A DNA stretch of 64,000 nt, taken from NCBI GenBank assembly GCA_013397795.1, contig VZTJ01000579.1, positions 1,541,754 to 1,605,753 on the forward strand, in the 5' to 3' direction. The notes below the pieces were generated by a model. The model saw only the letters and a list, made by a program, of their open reading frames with translations, was not told the origin of the DNA and did not search any database. Below are positions 39,601 through 52,932 of this stretch, in pieces. This stretch comes from Orthonyx spaldingii. Taxonomy: Eukaryota > Chordata > Aves > Passeriformes > Orthonychidae. The position numbers were made by a program, and so were the translations under genes. Positions within the stretch are counted from its first letter, which is position 1. Each line of letters starts with the position of its first letter.

Positions 39601-42600
39601 AGAATACAAACATGCACTGGCCATTAATGTGTTTTGCTTTGGCACATTATTGTTAGGTAAGATACTGGAGGCAAGACACCCTTTGGTGGCTGTGATGAAT
39701 CACAGTGACCATGACTGTGGATATAAGTGAGACTGTTATTCTGGAATCACAATAACACCTCAGTTTTCCTGCTGAAGCTCCCGTACAAGTAGTGACCAGT
39801 CCAAGCTTGCTTGATTTTGAAATCTGATAGTACCACAGACCAGGATTTTTGACTGTCGGTTCTTTGATTGTCAGCTAAGCCTTTGCACAAGAAATGTTGC
39901 TATATTTTGCACATAAATCAATAGAAAACTGCAGTACAAATCTCCCAGACAACTTTGAGATTTGCAAGTTGCTGGGAACAGCCTTTTATCTTCCTCTCCG
40001 CAGTCTCATGTTGGTTAGACAACAAAAGTTTTAAAGATTTCAAGTATGGACTTTGGAGAAAGGTGCTGGGGACAAAAAAAAGGAAAGGAAATACAATGTT
40101 ATAAACCACTTGCATATCTCAGTTTTCTTTTAATCATAAGAGATATTTATCCAAGAGTTTGTGGTTGTCTTCTCTGACTGCCAGAGGCAAGCAGTGTTGT
40201 CTTATTGAAATGTTGATTTTCAGACAACTACTGTGAACAAACACACCATTCAGATCTCAAAGTTCTCTTCTGTTGAAAGTTGTCACTTGCAGACAAACTT
40301 CTCCATGCTCATTTGGTCTAGTGGCTTCATTTGAAGTCAACCAATACCAGAATAAAATACTTTTAGGGTACAAACATGCATTTCTTGCTGCTTTTTTTTT
40401 CCTTTTAACTTAGAACAAGCAATTTTCCAGAATTAAATCATCAACAATATTGAGTACCCTAAATGGTTACCAATTTTTTTGCTAAAGCAAGTGATATTTT
40501 TACCCCTTTTAATGTAAACATATAGATACTACTGTAATTGCAAAATAGCTACATTTCCTTTAGTTACACATTTTGAACTATAATAAGCATATTGATTGCA
40601 CCTTCTGCAGTGAAAAAATCAGAGAGACAGGAAAAAATTAAAAAATTGTAAAATAGCTACTGTGTGATCAGGCCACTTACAAGCAAAATGAAAAAAAATA
40701 TATTCAGAATCTTTCCACTGTACTTTTAAGGTGAGGTTTGAAACTAAGCATCACATATTTAGAATTCAGATGATTCAGGTTGTCATACAATGGATACTTC
40801 TTTCTGTTGATGACCAAAACACCACAAAGTTAAAATGCATGTTCCTCAAAAAGAAAAGTTTATATTTCACAGGAATAACCTAGCCTAAAAGGAAAAAAAA
40901 AAAAATTTCCTTGAAATTTCTTCATGAGCTCTGACATTCAGCCTTCTTCAGTTCAAATGCGATGAGATATGCAGATTATACCATTGCAACCCTGAAGACA
41001 AAATTTTTTAAAGCATAATTATAGGAAATGTGCACTCAAATGTCAAATCAGTTAATGTAGATAAAGGGAAGACTTATAAGCCATAGGAGCATTGGAGTAC
41101 CTCAAGGCCATAACTAAATATTGACATATATTCCAGTTAGAAAAGTTAAAACACAGTAATTTTGTCCATTTTAGAGGATTCACAGTAGGATTTGTTAATT
41201 TCTTTTCTTCATCCTATTTAATTCTACATGGCTTCAAGCATATTGCTTGTCACCTTAGTAGCTGAGCATATGCAAGTAATGAAAAGATTAAAAACTATCA
41301 ATTATCTTTTTTCACATCCTTTCTAATTCTCCTAGTTGTGTCTGTAAGTGAGTACATGCAGAAGGATGGATGCCTGTGAGAGAAAGAGAAGAACACAGAT
41401 TCTTTTTGCAGGTTTATTCTTGTTATACTCATGCTACTTGTTTTCTTATTAAGGACAAAGCTGAAGAAGAAGGTGGTGAGATCAGGATGGATCTTTTTGT
41501 CTAATATATTCATCTACAAATCAAAGCCTGATTTCATATTAGCCTCTAACACACATTATTTTATTCTGCTCTAGTCAAACAACAGTTTCAATTAGGAATT
41601 TAGAAGGCTTTACTATGTCCTGGGGCATGGTATAGAATACCTTGATTTCAGGGATCAAGTCTAGGAACTTGATTCATCTTTTTGTTGTCTAAGAGGCCTA
41701 TATGAAGCATGGAACAGCTCTGATGTGTTTTTCTAGTAAACTGTGTTGCTAAGGATGGAAATAGAAAGATATTGATGAAGGACTTAAATACTGTGAACTG
41801 CAATTCATTCAATTTCCTGATAATCAGATTTGTTTTAATAAGAGTCTTGTTTTCTCACTGATGGTTGTTTTCTAGACAAGAAACACTGATGTCAAATGAG
41901 GCTGCCAGAGTTAAAAAAAAAGGCTTTAACTGGGACCTTCCCTGAACTGATGCACTCAAGGCTGACCAAGCAGAAGAGACAGGTACAGCTGGCCTTGCTT
42001 CCCAATGCTCGTCAAAAGACATCAATGCAAGTGGAGCAAAGGCAACAGAAGACGTGAAACAAGCAGTCTGATTAAGGTGACACGGCAACTGGTGGAGCTG
42101 GGAGAACTTCTGAGCTCCTAGATTTTTCTGCCCCATCCGGACATAATAAAGTCACACACCAGCTCTCCCTTTGGCTTTCCTGTGAAAGTAGCTCAGGTAG
42201 AAAGGGCTAGAAAGGAAACTTGGTGTCTTCTGCACAAGCTGTTGATTTGGCAAATAGCCTCAGAACAGCACGAAATTTTTCTTCAATTTACATGCATCCC
42301 TATATTTACTTTCTTACAACTGATGGAAAGATTTTATGGAAAAATCAGCTCTTCCTGAGCTTTAATACATTAGTAGCAAAGTTGCCAGAAGACACTTTAC
42401 GAAATTAGGGAAAAATAAATTACTTTTTAATATGCATGGCTAACCCAAACATTAAATCATAACATAATTTGCATTCCACAGAAATAACCTCTGTATTTAG
42501 ATATACAAAACTGCAGTGTTTCTTAAAGTACCAACTGAAAATCTGCATCCTATGGGAGAATATAAAAATACTTATTTAAAAATTAATTTAAATTTCTTGT

Positions 42601-44139
42601 CTTGATGTGTGTTCCTGCCTTCCCCGCTCAAAACTTATTACTTGTTTGTTTGGTTGTCTGAGGGGTTATTTGATAGGAAGAGACATAATTGCATCATATA
42701 TTGTTTTGACAGAAAAATATGCTACCCAACCATGAAAAAAAATTAAAATGTTATTATCTGTCATACAGCATGCCCTTTACACAAAGTTAATCACTTTTAA
42801 GGAGGCAGACCTGCACTCCATAGCAAGGGATACAGCCAGCCCAAATTTCAGCAACATCTTTCTTAGTGGGACAGATGAACAGGGCATTTCCCTGATTGTC
42901 CTCCAGCACTGTGAGAAAAACATTCAAAGCTGTATGACTGCCTCACTTTCCTTCCTTAGTTCCATCAGCACTTAGGATATGCTTTTGTTTTTCCATTAAT
43001 TTTTCAGTTCCAGAAGCAAGAAAGGGATGGGGCCTTTTATTTCATGTTTCCAGGCTGCCTTGTTTTTTGCAGGCGGTGTTAAAAGTAAATAAAATTGACA
43101 AGACAAGGCTAATGAGTTGAGGACTTGATGTTTTCATCTTATATTTTGAGTCTGTTACAAGTAAATCTTTAATGGCTTCTACTAACCCCATTATCATCTG
43201 TCAGGCAACCCTAGCAAAAGTAACGAGCATCGACTGGGCTCTAACCAAGATGAGTTTAATTTGAGAGTCAATAGTCACTGTTTTTTTTTTAAACTTCTGA
43301 GGAGTACTGCAGGATACCTGGCTGACCTTGGCAGCTCCGGTCTCTCTTCATTCTCCTTTTCTCTTCTTCTCAATTACTTAATATTTGTTCTGGATCTGAC
43401 ACTGGTTTGCTGCTGCTTGGGTCTCAAAATCCCAAAAAGGTTTCTTTATACTTTGAAGAAATTCTGCAGCAATTCTTCATTTCTTATAAGAAGACCGGTA
43501 GGTTCAAAGATACAGTTCTTGTGCTTTGGAGATACAATACTGTAATTTTTAGAGTGGTCACTGAGGTGACCGTGGAAGACAATAATACAAACAATTTTTT
43601 CTTCTTTTTTTTTTTTTTCTTTTTTAATCCACTCTTTAAAACAACTAAAGCAATTAGAAAACTACATGCTCTTTGTTTCTTTAAAAATATTACATGTATT
43701 GTACTAGAGATCTAAAATAGCTTGAACCTTCTGGATTCAATCAAGCTTGTCTCCTGCCTTCGGAAATGTGCAAATTAGAGTAGGAGAAAGGAAATGTTGC
43801 AACTTTGATGTTGCTCAGCAGGGGCTACCTGGACTTGTAATTTCATATTTTATGTTATATTTTATGAGGTACATTTCAGTTACATCAGGGGAGGCTACAA
43901 GGAATAAAAGAAGGTAATTATATCAGCATTTGCAGAAATGTAACACTCCAAAGAGAGGAATAACAAATAAGCTATGTTATAACAGATCTGTGCACATACA
44001 ATGAAGCATGAATTGTGGAAGGTGTTTTTGGAAATTTCAAGAATTAAGATAACTATGACCCAAAGAGGAGTGAGCTCTGCATAGAACTGGGAAGAGTTTG
44101 GGTACTGTTGGCTCTTGATCCACCTCTAACTGTTGCCTG
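39601..44139. other. Intronic sequence with nothing recognised
   Basis: No exon, RNA gene or transposon recognised. A T-rich tract at 43595-43625 is listed separately. Open frames of 93-102 codons near 41.9 and 43.4 kb show no known protein motifs. Confidence 0.55.
43595..43625. repeat. Poly-T tract
   Basis: Interrupted T homopolymer of about 30 bases. No retrocopy body is recognisable on its upstream (plus-strand right) side. Confidence 0.85.
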
Positions 44140-45215
44140 TAAGAGAAAATAGCCTTCCCCTTGTCTGTTGTTACCAGATTGCCAATCATGCTAATTGAGG
44201 GATGTACACTTTCTTTTACCTTCTTTTTCTCCCTAGTATACCTTTAAAGGCCCCTCTTGTTATTCTTTGCATCTCTTGTCAAGTTCAGCTCCAGATAAGC
44301 CTTGGCTTTCCTGACCCCATTCCTACAGAACAATACTGCATCCCTGCACTCTTCCCACGATACCTGTCCCTGCTTCCATTTCCTGCACATTTTCTTCTTG
44401 CCCATTAGTTTGACCAGCAAGTTTCAACTCAGCCATGCCAATCTCTCATCTTCCTTGCCTGGTTTCTTACACCTGGGGATCAAGAGCTCTTGTAATTTAT
44501 GCACCCTTAGATATCTGTCAGATCTGTCCCTGAGGACAGTATCCCAGGGATTTCCACTGACTAATTTCTTGAACAGGTGAAAATTTGCTTTCCTAAAATT
44601 CAGGATGTTGACTTCATTCTTCAAATGACCCATATCCCTCAGAACTGCAAATCCCAACATTGCAGGATCACTGCAGCCCTGGCTGTCTCCAATCTTCACA
44701 CCCTTGATTAGCTCAGTTGCTTTAGTCACCATCGGGTCCAGTACCGCATCCCCTCTGGTAAGGCTGTGTATTACCTGGCTTAATAAGCTATGCTCCATGA
44801 TTCCACGAGTCTCCTGGATTGCTTACAGCTTGCAGTGTTACTTTCCAAGCTAATATCAGGGAGGTTGAAGTCCCTGAGCAGAATAAGAGCCTGAGAGCAC
44901 GATGTCTCCTGTGGCTGGAGCAAGGAGGTTTCATCAACAGGCTGCCTGGATCAGGTGGACTGTAGCAGACATCAACCACAAGGTTCCCCTTGTTGCCTTG
45001 GTCTCTAAATCTTACCTATAAGCTTTTGACCTACTCAAGGCTATTCTTCAGAGACAGCTCTTAACATTCTATCCATCTCTTGATGTCGTAGGGAATCCCT
45101 TGCATCTTCTTCCTTTCCTGTCCTTGCTGAACAGTCTGTAGCCACTAATAGCTGCACTCCAGTCATTGATGGCTACAGGCTGGTACAACATGGCTACATT
45201 TTCCAGTGATATAAT
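44140..45215 (-). mobile_element. CR1 LINE ORF2 fragment (endonuclease end to start of reverse transcriptase), broken
   Basis: Minus-strand translation in shifting frames follows CR1 ORF2. Near 45150-45090 is the GYRLFSKDRKGRR-like segment, near 44975 VCYSPPD-like, at 44424-44798 a 124-codon open piece with LTRGDAVLDP, GCSDPAML and NILNFRKANF, and below 44420 the linker patterns KWKQGQV, KAYLELNL and RDAKNNKRG. This is the stretch from the late endonuclease domain through the linker towards the reverse-transcriptase domain. Stops and frameshifts show it is dead. The 124-codon open frame is a fragment of this element, not a host gene. Neither the CR1 3' UTR nor the 5' part is adjacent. Confidence 0.88.
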
Positions 45216-46029
45216 TGTTACAGTGTGTCAAAATCAGTCATTGCTTAAGTCAAAAAATATGATTCAAAAGACTGTGGCTGTCTCCTCCTGGTGATCTAAA
45301 TATCACAAATATGAGCTCTGTATGTCAAAGTTTACAAGCACAGGGCTGCCAGGACTTCACAACTCATGGACCAGCCCCTCCCTAACGATCATATTCATTT
45401 GCAAACCAATTATCAAAGACTTAAATAAGCAACTAGCAATGACAGAAACATGTAGTATATAATAGGTGTTACATTTGAGGGAGAAAACTATTTTCTTTCT
45501 GCCTATGGTGCATTTGCGTCACACTGTCAAATGTTTGGTTAAAAAAAATAAAAAGAACAAGCTCCCATTGGCACATGATAAGATGCTTAAAGGGGTTTTA
45601 ACTTCAAATAAACACTGAATATCTTGAGATTGGTGATGAAATCCTGGGAACTAACAATGATTCACACGGCAGAGACTCCAGGGCCTGTTGCTGATACGTT
45701 CAGCTTTCAGATATGCAATCAGCCACATGTCTTGCTTCAGCATTTTCTCTTATTTTTTACTGACACCATAAGCATAACTTAGCCACATATATTCTTGCCA
45801 AAAATAACTGGCTCTCAGGCAGGTTTTTTCTTTTCTAAAACTGTTTTTGAGGCTGATTGGTTTTCTTAAAAAGTCTCACTAATAGAAAATTTAGGAAAAT
45901 AAGACTCGTTGCTTTGAATGGCTAGACTGCACCTGGGATTTTTTGACTTCCAGTCTCCTTTTATAAACATAAGTAAGAGGTGGGGGGTCCTATCCCTGAA
46001 ATCACCTATATTAAACTTCAGATCCAGGA

Positions 46030-46110
46030 ATAAGAGCTTTTTTTTTGCTCTGAAACAGGTTGTCTAGAGAGTTTGTGTCATAATGTAGGCATCCCATCTT
46101 TCTCAGATAA
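46030..46110 (+). mobile_element. Possible CR1 scrap
   Basis: The stretch 'ctgaaacaggttgtctagagag' followed by 'tttgtg' resembles the CR1 segment aacaggttgcccagagaggttgtg, but the similarity fades on both sides. Low confidence. Confidence 0.3.
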
Positions 46111-49100
46111 TTGTGCAGGGTAAATGGAGATACTGAGGATCCTTGGAAGACCACTACAAAACTAGGGTAGATGCCAGGTTCCTGGAATAGCCTACACATC
46201 CATCCAGAGAGTCTCTGGAAGACTGTGCTGGCCCCAAGATATCATGACTTAAGCACTTTAGGCTTCACTAATTAGCACTTACTGTGATTTTACTCTAGGG
46301 TCTCATTTTCTCTGGAAGTAATGGCAGCTGCTCCCTCTCCAGAGGAGCCTTCAATCTTGTAGAGAAAAATTTCACTATAAAAGGAGAGAGACATTTGGTC
46401 TGCTACCAGTACAAAATCTTAGCTCTTTGTGAGGAACTAGAGCATAAATATTACATGAATTAACCATGGACATCAATTCTACCTAATCACCAAGGAGGCA
46501 ATGGTCAACCCTTGACTCTGGAGACATGTTGCTGCTTTTTTTACCAAAGAAATATCATTTATGTACTAGTGGTCATCAGAGGTAATATCAGATTGATTAA
46601 TATTACACTTTCATTACATGTTGCATAAATTTGAAACCAGCATTGAAACATATAGCTATAAATGTTTAAAAAGGTGCCACTAATATACCTTGAACAATGA
46701 GACCCAATGCTAACAGAAAGAGTAGTGCCAAAATAGTGTTTACAATATGTACTAGTTTGGCACAAATCTACCATAAATTTGATATAGAAAGTATAGTTTT
46801 ACACTGAGTGTATTTACATCATGGATGAATTTGAACAGTTTCATAAAAACACATCATATTTGGGAAATTACATAAAAATTAGCCGAACTTGCAATAAAAA
46901 TTAACTTGTTAGTAATTATGAGTCTTGGCTTGGCTATAAAATAGAGTCATAAAAATCTAAAGATACTTAATGCAGTGTCTCTTACATATTGAGAAATTTA
47001 TTGAGCCACACACAGAAAAGTGGCAGTGAATTAGTCAGTAGTGAGTAGTCAAGAAATTGGATAAATATTTGACTCCCCGGGAAACAGCACAATACTCCCA
47101 TGGAATCTAACTTATGTTAGATAAAAAAAGAAACACCCTCAGGGAATTTTAGGGAAACCTATGGAGAGTTAAAACTGAGCAATTCAGTAGCAGAATACAT
47201 TCAGAAAAGCTATTGGAATGATGAAATGAAATTGCATAAGATTATCACATATTTTAAATTCACTGTGTCCTGATGTCATTGTAGGTACCTCAGGAAAAAA
47301 TGTTTCGAAATGTTAATGTTCACAGGTTAAAAAATGCAAAGAAGATACCTACAGAGTCAAACACAGCTCATAAATCTTTGGAATGGTCAAATTTTCTTTG
47401 AAGATTGTCTTGCACACCAGCCAAGGTATTTGAAAAAATGTGTAATGAAAACAGTTTAAAAGAGGGGTACTGAGATAAGAAGATATGGAAATATCTGTAT
47501 ATGAGAGGAATTAGCAGATGAATAGGAGGAGGGATGTGTCAGATATGCCTCACATATTCTGTTCATTAATTGACATATATGACAAAAGTCATATGCTAAA
47601 TACAGAACTTGGGAGGAAACTTCAAAGGACAAATTTTCCATAAATATATTTCTTTTTCCCTCCTTATAAGACCTCTCTATATTGGCTATTCTCTGAAACA
47701 GACAGTCTTCTGAAGAGAAGGATGGATGCATATGAATATTTCTACCTTCCTAGAAGAGGACAAAGCTACAATAGTTAAAATATGCTCATCACAAGAACTA
47801 ATTCAAGAATTCCATTGATGCCCTATGATCTGGCTCAGCCCATTACAGAGAGCACAGATGGAAGTTCAGATGTGGATTAAAGCTCTTTCTGCACATTACA
47901 ATGCCTTCCCAGCATCTTTAATGAAACTCCTCTTGAGATATGAACATTAAGGTATGTTCCTTCTGGCCTGCTCTTCATCAAAAGTAAATTTCTGCCCTCA
48001 GACTGTATTAATGACTCTGCTGATGACACAGGAGATGAAACAAAGCACAGCTCATTCCACAAAACCAGCATTTACTTTTCTAGGCTAGGAGAAGCATATT
48101 AAAATGGGCGATGACAGCTAGTTGTGTTAGAAAATTAATGATACAAGGCTCAAAGTACTGATTGCATATCCATAAGAGGTTTCATGTTCAAAGGGGGAAC
48201 ACTTGATTGAACTTAGTTTATATTTAGAAAGACGGGATCTGTTCCTTTCAAGCACTATGTTAGATTTGGATTAATTCCTTTTGAAAGCATTGCACATTTC
48301 CTTCATTTTTTTTTCCTGAAATACTTGGCATGCTTTTGTACGTCACTTTAAAAAAAAACCCAAAACAACTCTAACATTTAAAAGGCAAAAAATATTTGTT
48401 TTAAGTCCTGACTGAACAAACTGAACCATCAATAGTTGGAAATCTTCCTTTCCCCTATTTTAAACTGAACTGAAAACAACTGAATTATTTGCGAACCTTT
48501 GTGTTTGTATTTTGGTGTTTGCAGTAAAAATGGCATTCTGGGCATGCCCACCTTTTTCTGTCTTTCAGCAACCCTCCAATAATGGGCAACTCAGGACACT
48601 AGACCTTCTCACTAGGGAGAAGATCAGTAATTGTCTACAAGTGCCAAAATTCCTGTTGTCTAAGACAAAGGTGCTTTTAAAAACAAACAACTGTATCTAC
48701 AGTTTAATCAGAACAGCAACAAGAAAAATAAAACAATGAAAACACATTAATCGATTCAGTCACTTTTTTTTCCCTGGCATCTTGCACTGCAGCTCAGTAT
48801 TACTGCATCTGGTAAAGCCCCAGGCATGGCCTTACAGATTGTTTCACACCTCAGGTATGCAGCTAGCACAGATTCCCACCATAAAGCTCTCTGGACATAA
48901 TTAAAAAGTTAGTTGACCAGATCCTCAAAACAAGGTGTAATGGGTTTGTCAGCTCCATTTTGACATGGCTGTTACATGCTGTCACCTGAAGGAGTGTCAA
49001 GTTAATCTTGAGCACATGTATGGGGAGAGGAGGTGAAGGTTTCTGCTGGTCTGAAAAAAATGAAGACCTCAAACAATTAACTGTTACACAGCTTTGGGTG

Positions 49101-49997
49101 CAAACATTCTCACATTATTTTGCAGGTAAGTCCTCCCAAATTAAGAAAATCCAGAATATTCAGCAGTCTCACCAGTGACTGAGAAAGAAAAATGAAAACC
49201 ATGTAGGCTAGCTAGAAAACAGTCACATGACAACACTAATGCTAAAAAGTTCTTTCAAGTAGCTTAGTCACACAGCCCCTTTTGCCTACTCTTTAATCTG
49301 AAATGCTCTTACCCCTCAGAATAAAAAAAGTAGTGACCATTACTACAGAGTGATTTAATTATCACTCTTGATAGCTCCCGAAGTATTTTTATTCTAGTGC
49401 TTGTGTTCAAACACTTTTGAGTCGTTATAATATTTGAGCACCCACAGTTCCCTATAGAAGGATTAATGTGCTTAACTTTTCATTCCCAGTCTGCCTTTTG
49501 TTGCCTGTGTCTTATTTGTTTGTTCTTGTGCTGACATCATTCTTCAGACAGAACACCTCCTCTTCCTTCCTGAGGTTTATGTGAATCCTAACTACCTCAA
49601 TAAACTAGATTTTATGGCAGAATCCTGAGACTATTTCCAAAATGCTCAAATCAATACTCAATAGAGATAACCAAGACAGTTTAATGTGCTATCTGAGTGC
49701 CAAAAGCAGCACAGCAGCCTCCCTTGGCTCAAGAGGATAAATTAACCCAAATGAAGAATGACAGTCACAGAATATTTTTATGTAGCTGTATATAGTACTT
49801 TAAAACCATATGAAGAAAGAGTGATCATATAGAGCAAAATCTCTCCAAGATTACTTCACTGGAATCAAGTCACAGCATTGATTCTTTCTTCACATTTACA
49901 GGGAAATGCACATTCACACCATGCCTTGTTGTAGCTCTTTAGTAAGAATTTCTGCTTGGCACGTGTGGTTGATCAAACCAATCTGGTGCATGGAACA

Positions 49998-50160
49998 GAC
50001 ACAAGGTGTCACATGGCAGAGCAGCCCTGCATTATGTTATTGGGATCAACTTTTCACATAAGCAGTGTGCTAAGTGCACATCTACATAAGAACAGCAACT
50101 ACAGACACACACTGACCACAAGGCCTAACATGGCAGATGAGCCATGTCATCATGTTATCC
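49998..50160. repeat. Diverged direct repeat, two copies of about 45 bases
   Basis: Copies at about 49998-50041 and 50113-50160 share the order acaagg, acatggcaga, gcc and atgttat. They are about 115 bases apart start to start. Probably an old tandem duplication or two pieces of an unrecognised repeat. Confidence 0.5.
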
Positions 50161-50886
50161 CACATACAAAACCTGCACAAGTTAAAGAGCTTCAAATTAT
50201 TTTAATAATTTTTAAGTCCTGTAGAAGAAAATAGCTCCAGGAACTTGTTCTTGAACAAGATTTTCCACAGGAAGGGGTAGGTATGTTTTGGTAACTACTG
50301 TTAGCACACTGAGATGGGTCCTTTTTACAAGCCATTGTTTTCTCCATATTCATCCTGGCAACAAGACCAAGTAGAGCTCAGCATCAGCTGTCCCCAGGGT
50401 AACAACAGGGTTAGGATACAAATTACCTGGCACTAGAGGTAAATATTCTAGACAAAATACAAGATGAGTTTCATACTTCTGAAATATCAAGGGAAATTTA
50501 TATAAAAAATCAGAAATTTCAAATATTAAACTTCTTCATCTATGTGTAGAGGTATGGGGGATATTTCCTGAAACTTGTGCTTCTTTATGCCTGCCTACAG
50601 TGGAAACTACAAGCATTTGTCTGTGTGCTGAGGAACAAACAGAAGGGATGTAGAGGGAAGCGGAGCTTTGCTGTGAATTCTACAAAGGTTTTTCTTTTAT
50701 TCAAAGACATACATCTTGGAATCCCTAATCAGATTGTCCCTTCAGAAACTTATCATAGAAGGCAGTAATAAATCATTCAGGCATTCACTCAGTCTCACTT
50801 CCTAAGTCCCGCTGAGTGCCATGTAGCTAGAGACTGCTATGAATGTACACAAGACTGGAAATGCAACTGAGTTATGCAACAAACTA

Positions 50887-50912
50887 ATCATACAGGAGAT
50901 GTCCTGTATGAT
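50887..50912. repeat. Short perfect palindrome (11-bp arms, 4-base loop)
   Basis: Arms atcatacagga (50887-50897) and its exact reverse complement (50902-50912), with loop gatg. No uridine-rich tail or other RNA-gene context. Confidence 0.85.
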
Positions 50913-52849
50913 GGTAATAGCGGCGCTAAAATTGTTTAAGGAAAAAATGTAATTCAGCATCAATCTAAAGAAATAAACCTTTGTTATCAACATGACCAAA
51001 AAGGTTGACAAAACTATAAAACATTATTTTAACATTCCTCTATGGGATTTCCCATCTGGCAAGAAACTACAAAGAACACACACAGAAACTGCAACACATT
51101 CACATTCTGTTTTATCCTATGTAATCTCCACCTCCATAGACAGTAGTACATCTGATGGCAAGACACATAAGTTTCAAGGTCAGAAGTGTTCTGAGTTAAT
51201 AGATCAAAATTAGGAGGAATATTTGCAAATCAAAATGTATTTGGAACTTTCCTATGGAGCAGAGCCTGCTGAAGTACCTACTGATATCCTCTGTCTTTAA
51301 ATAAAAACCACAGAGAATAACTGACTTGCATTTAGCAACTGTCTAACTATTAGGGAATGCAAGGTTTGAAGTTACTTCCTGTTTATTAGAGTTCACTTTC
51401 ATTGGATATTACTATCACAGGACCAATCAAATTTATGTGATAGCTTTAAGTAGCATCTTTGGACTCAAAACAAAATTTTAGTAGGTTTCCATAAATCTCT
51501 GAAATTTGATTTTTAAGATCACACACCTTTCCCAGTACTTCAACAAAACAATAGCAGATTGCCACAAGAGCAGTTTTATGTAGTAACTAAAGGTAGCTGA
51601 GTTGCATAGAGTTCAGTGACAAGGGTTCATTAGCAGGAAAGCTCATTCAGGAGCTATCTGTCTCTTGTTCAGTTGAATGTGCATATATTCCACACACCTG
51701 AATTAAACACACAACAGTATATTTCTGCCCAGGTTCACTTATACATATGAAAAATAAAAAATGGCAACATAGTGATAGAATTTTGGAGGAAAGGGAGATA
51801 TTTACATGACAGATTTTTTAAAAAACTTTTTTCTGGGTAAAAAAGAAAATACACCCTGGGTCAGCTGAAATTCAAATCTGTTTTGTGATCGTGAATTACT
51901 GTTTGCACAGTATTTATAAACAGAAATCAATACCATCACAATAGCATATTTATTATGAAGATATTCAATAGTGTTATTCTTCTATCACTTTAAAAGGGAT
52001 TAGGGAGATAATCTTTTTTCTAAATAGATAGACAAAACAATACATTTCCTTTGACTTGATAGGAACACATATCCTGAGTCTTATAGATTGTCAAGATTAA
52101 AATCTTTAGTGGAGATTCTTTTAAAAATGTTTTTAAAACATTTGCATTGTGTGGCTTTGGATCACAAAACTGTGTGGGTGTTCCCATGACCAGACAGCTC
52201 TCAAGCTTTTTCAAATGAATCAGCATGAAGATAACCTCTCACAGTAATATTGGACCTCAACATTAACTCACCTGACTTTTGTTTTCCATACATTTCCCCA
52301 CGTATTTGTTTTGTCTGTTAGGAAGGTTTTAAATATGCCAGCAACACTACACACAGTACAACATTGGGACTGCTGGACAAGGTGAGCAGTAAAAGGAAAA
52401 TGAGATTTACAGTAGTTGCACCATTTACTTTTATTATGAAACAGAGAGGAATTACCAGGCTACGTGTAATAAAACTCATATGTTCAGAGGTTTCTGGCAT
52501 GTCCCCATGCTGTTCACATCCACCAGAAGACTATAGCTTGGATTCTCATTTGAAATGTCAAGTGATCATATAAATTAACATTGCACAGACTAGTATGAAT
52601 ATCTCTTGAGTCTGTGATTATAGTATCAGCTAAAATGGCTGGTTATAACAAAAATAACAGAGTAAATCTGCAGAAGTCCATTGATAAGGAGTGCAAGAGA
52701 GGAAAACAAAAAGTCCCTAAATATTTGAGCAAATTTAAATTTCTTGTACCAGTTATGGAACAATTGAACAACCTGAGAGAAATCAGAATTAAACTCATGC
52801 CCCTGCATATGAGCCATATACAACAATAAGGCATCAAAGTAGCACTTAC

Positions 52850-52932
52850 AGCTGGAGAATATCAGAGGACATGAGTGTTCATCCATGGGGAAGTTGTGCA
52901 GCTGCAGCTGGCACTCAGCGTTGATGGTAAGC
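52850..52932 (-). CDS. GABRG3: GABRG3 internal exon, 83 bp (Cys-loop exon)
   Basis: Gamma-3 subunit of the GABA-A receptor, a pentameric ligand-gated chloride channel of neuronal membranes. On the minus strand the exon follows the acceptor cttcatag and ends before the donor gtaagt. It has 83 bp, the usual length of this exon in GABA-A receptor genes. Its first G completes the Arg codon split from the upstream exon. It then encodes LTINAECQLQLHNFP followed by MDEHSCPLIFSS, and its last T begins the next codon. The two cysteines with 13 residues between them form the signature Cys-loop disulphide, which couples ligand binding to channel opening. The frame joins exactly with the exon at 55219-55439 (phase 2 in, phase 1 out). 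No stop or frameshift is seen. Subtype is assigned mainly from the upstream exon. Confidence 0.97.

Larger units (their letters stand above)
1..52849 (-). other. GABRG3: GABRG3 intron following the 83-bp exon (partial, at least 52.8 kb)
   Basis: Read on the minus strand, the sequence below the 83-bp exon starts with a strong donor (gtaagt) and no later GABRG3 exon was found down to position 1. The next expected exon would encode the stretch after the Cys-loop up to the region before TM1. I looked for its conserved motifs by eye on the minus strand and did not see them. The interval holds CR1 fragments, LTRs and low-complexity tracts, listed separately. That it is a single intron is an inference: a divergent or short exon could have been missed, and the N gap at 38458-39108 could hide one. 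Confidence 0.7.
45216..52849. other. Intronic sequence with little recognised
   Basis: Contains a possible CR1 scrap near 46035, a diverged direct repeat near 50.0-50.16 kb and a palindrome at 50887-50912. Otherwise no exon, RNA gene or transposon recognised. Confidence 0.55.

Noticed and set aside
43595..43625. Poly-T tract as the tail of a minus-strand processed retrocopy
   Set aside because: No transcript-like sequence adjoins it, and CR1-driven genomes such as birds produce few poly-A retrocopies.
44424..44979. Two open frames (124 and 63 codons) that look like a host gene
   Set aside because: They are pieces of the CR1 ORF2 fragment on the same strand, in different frames.
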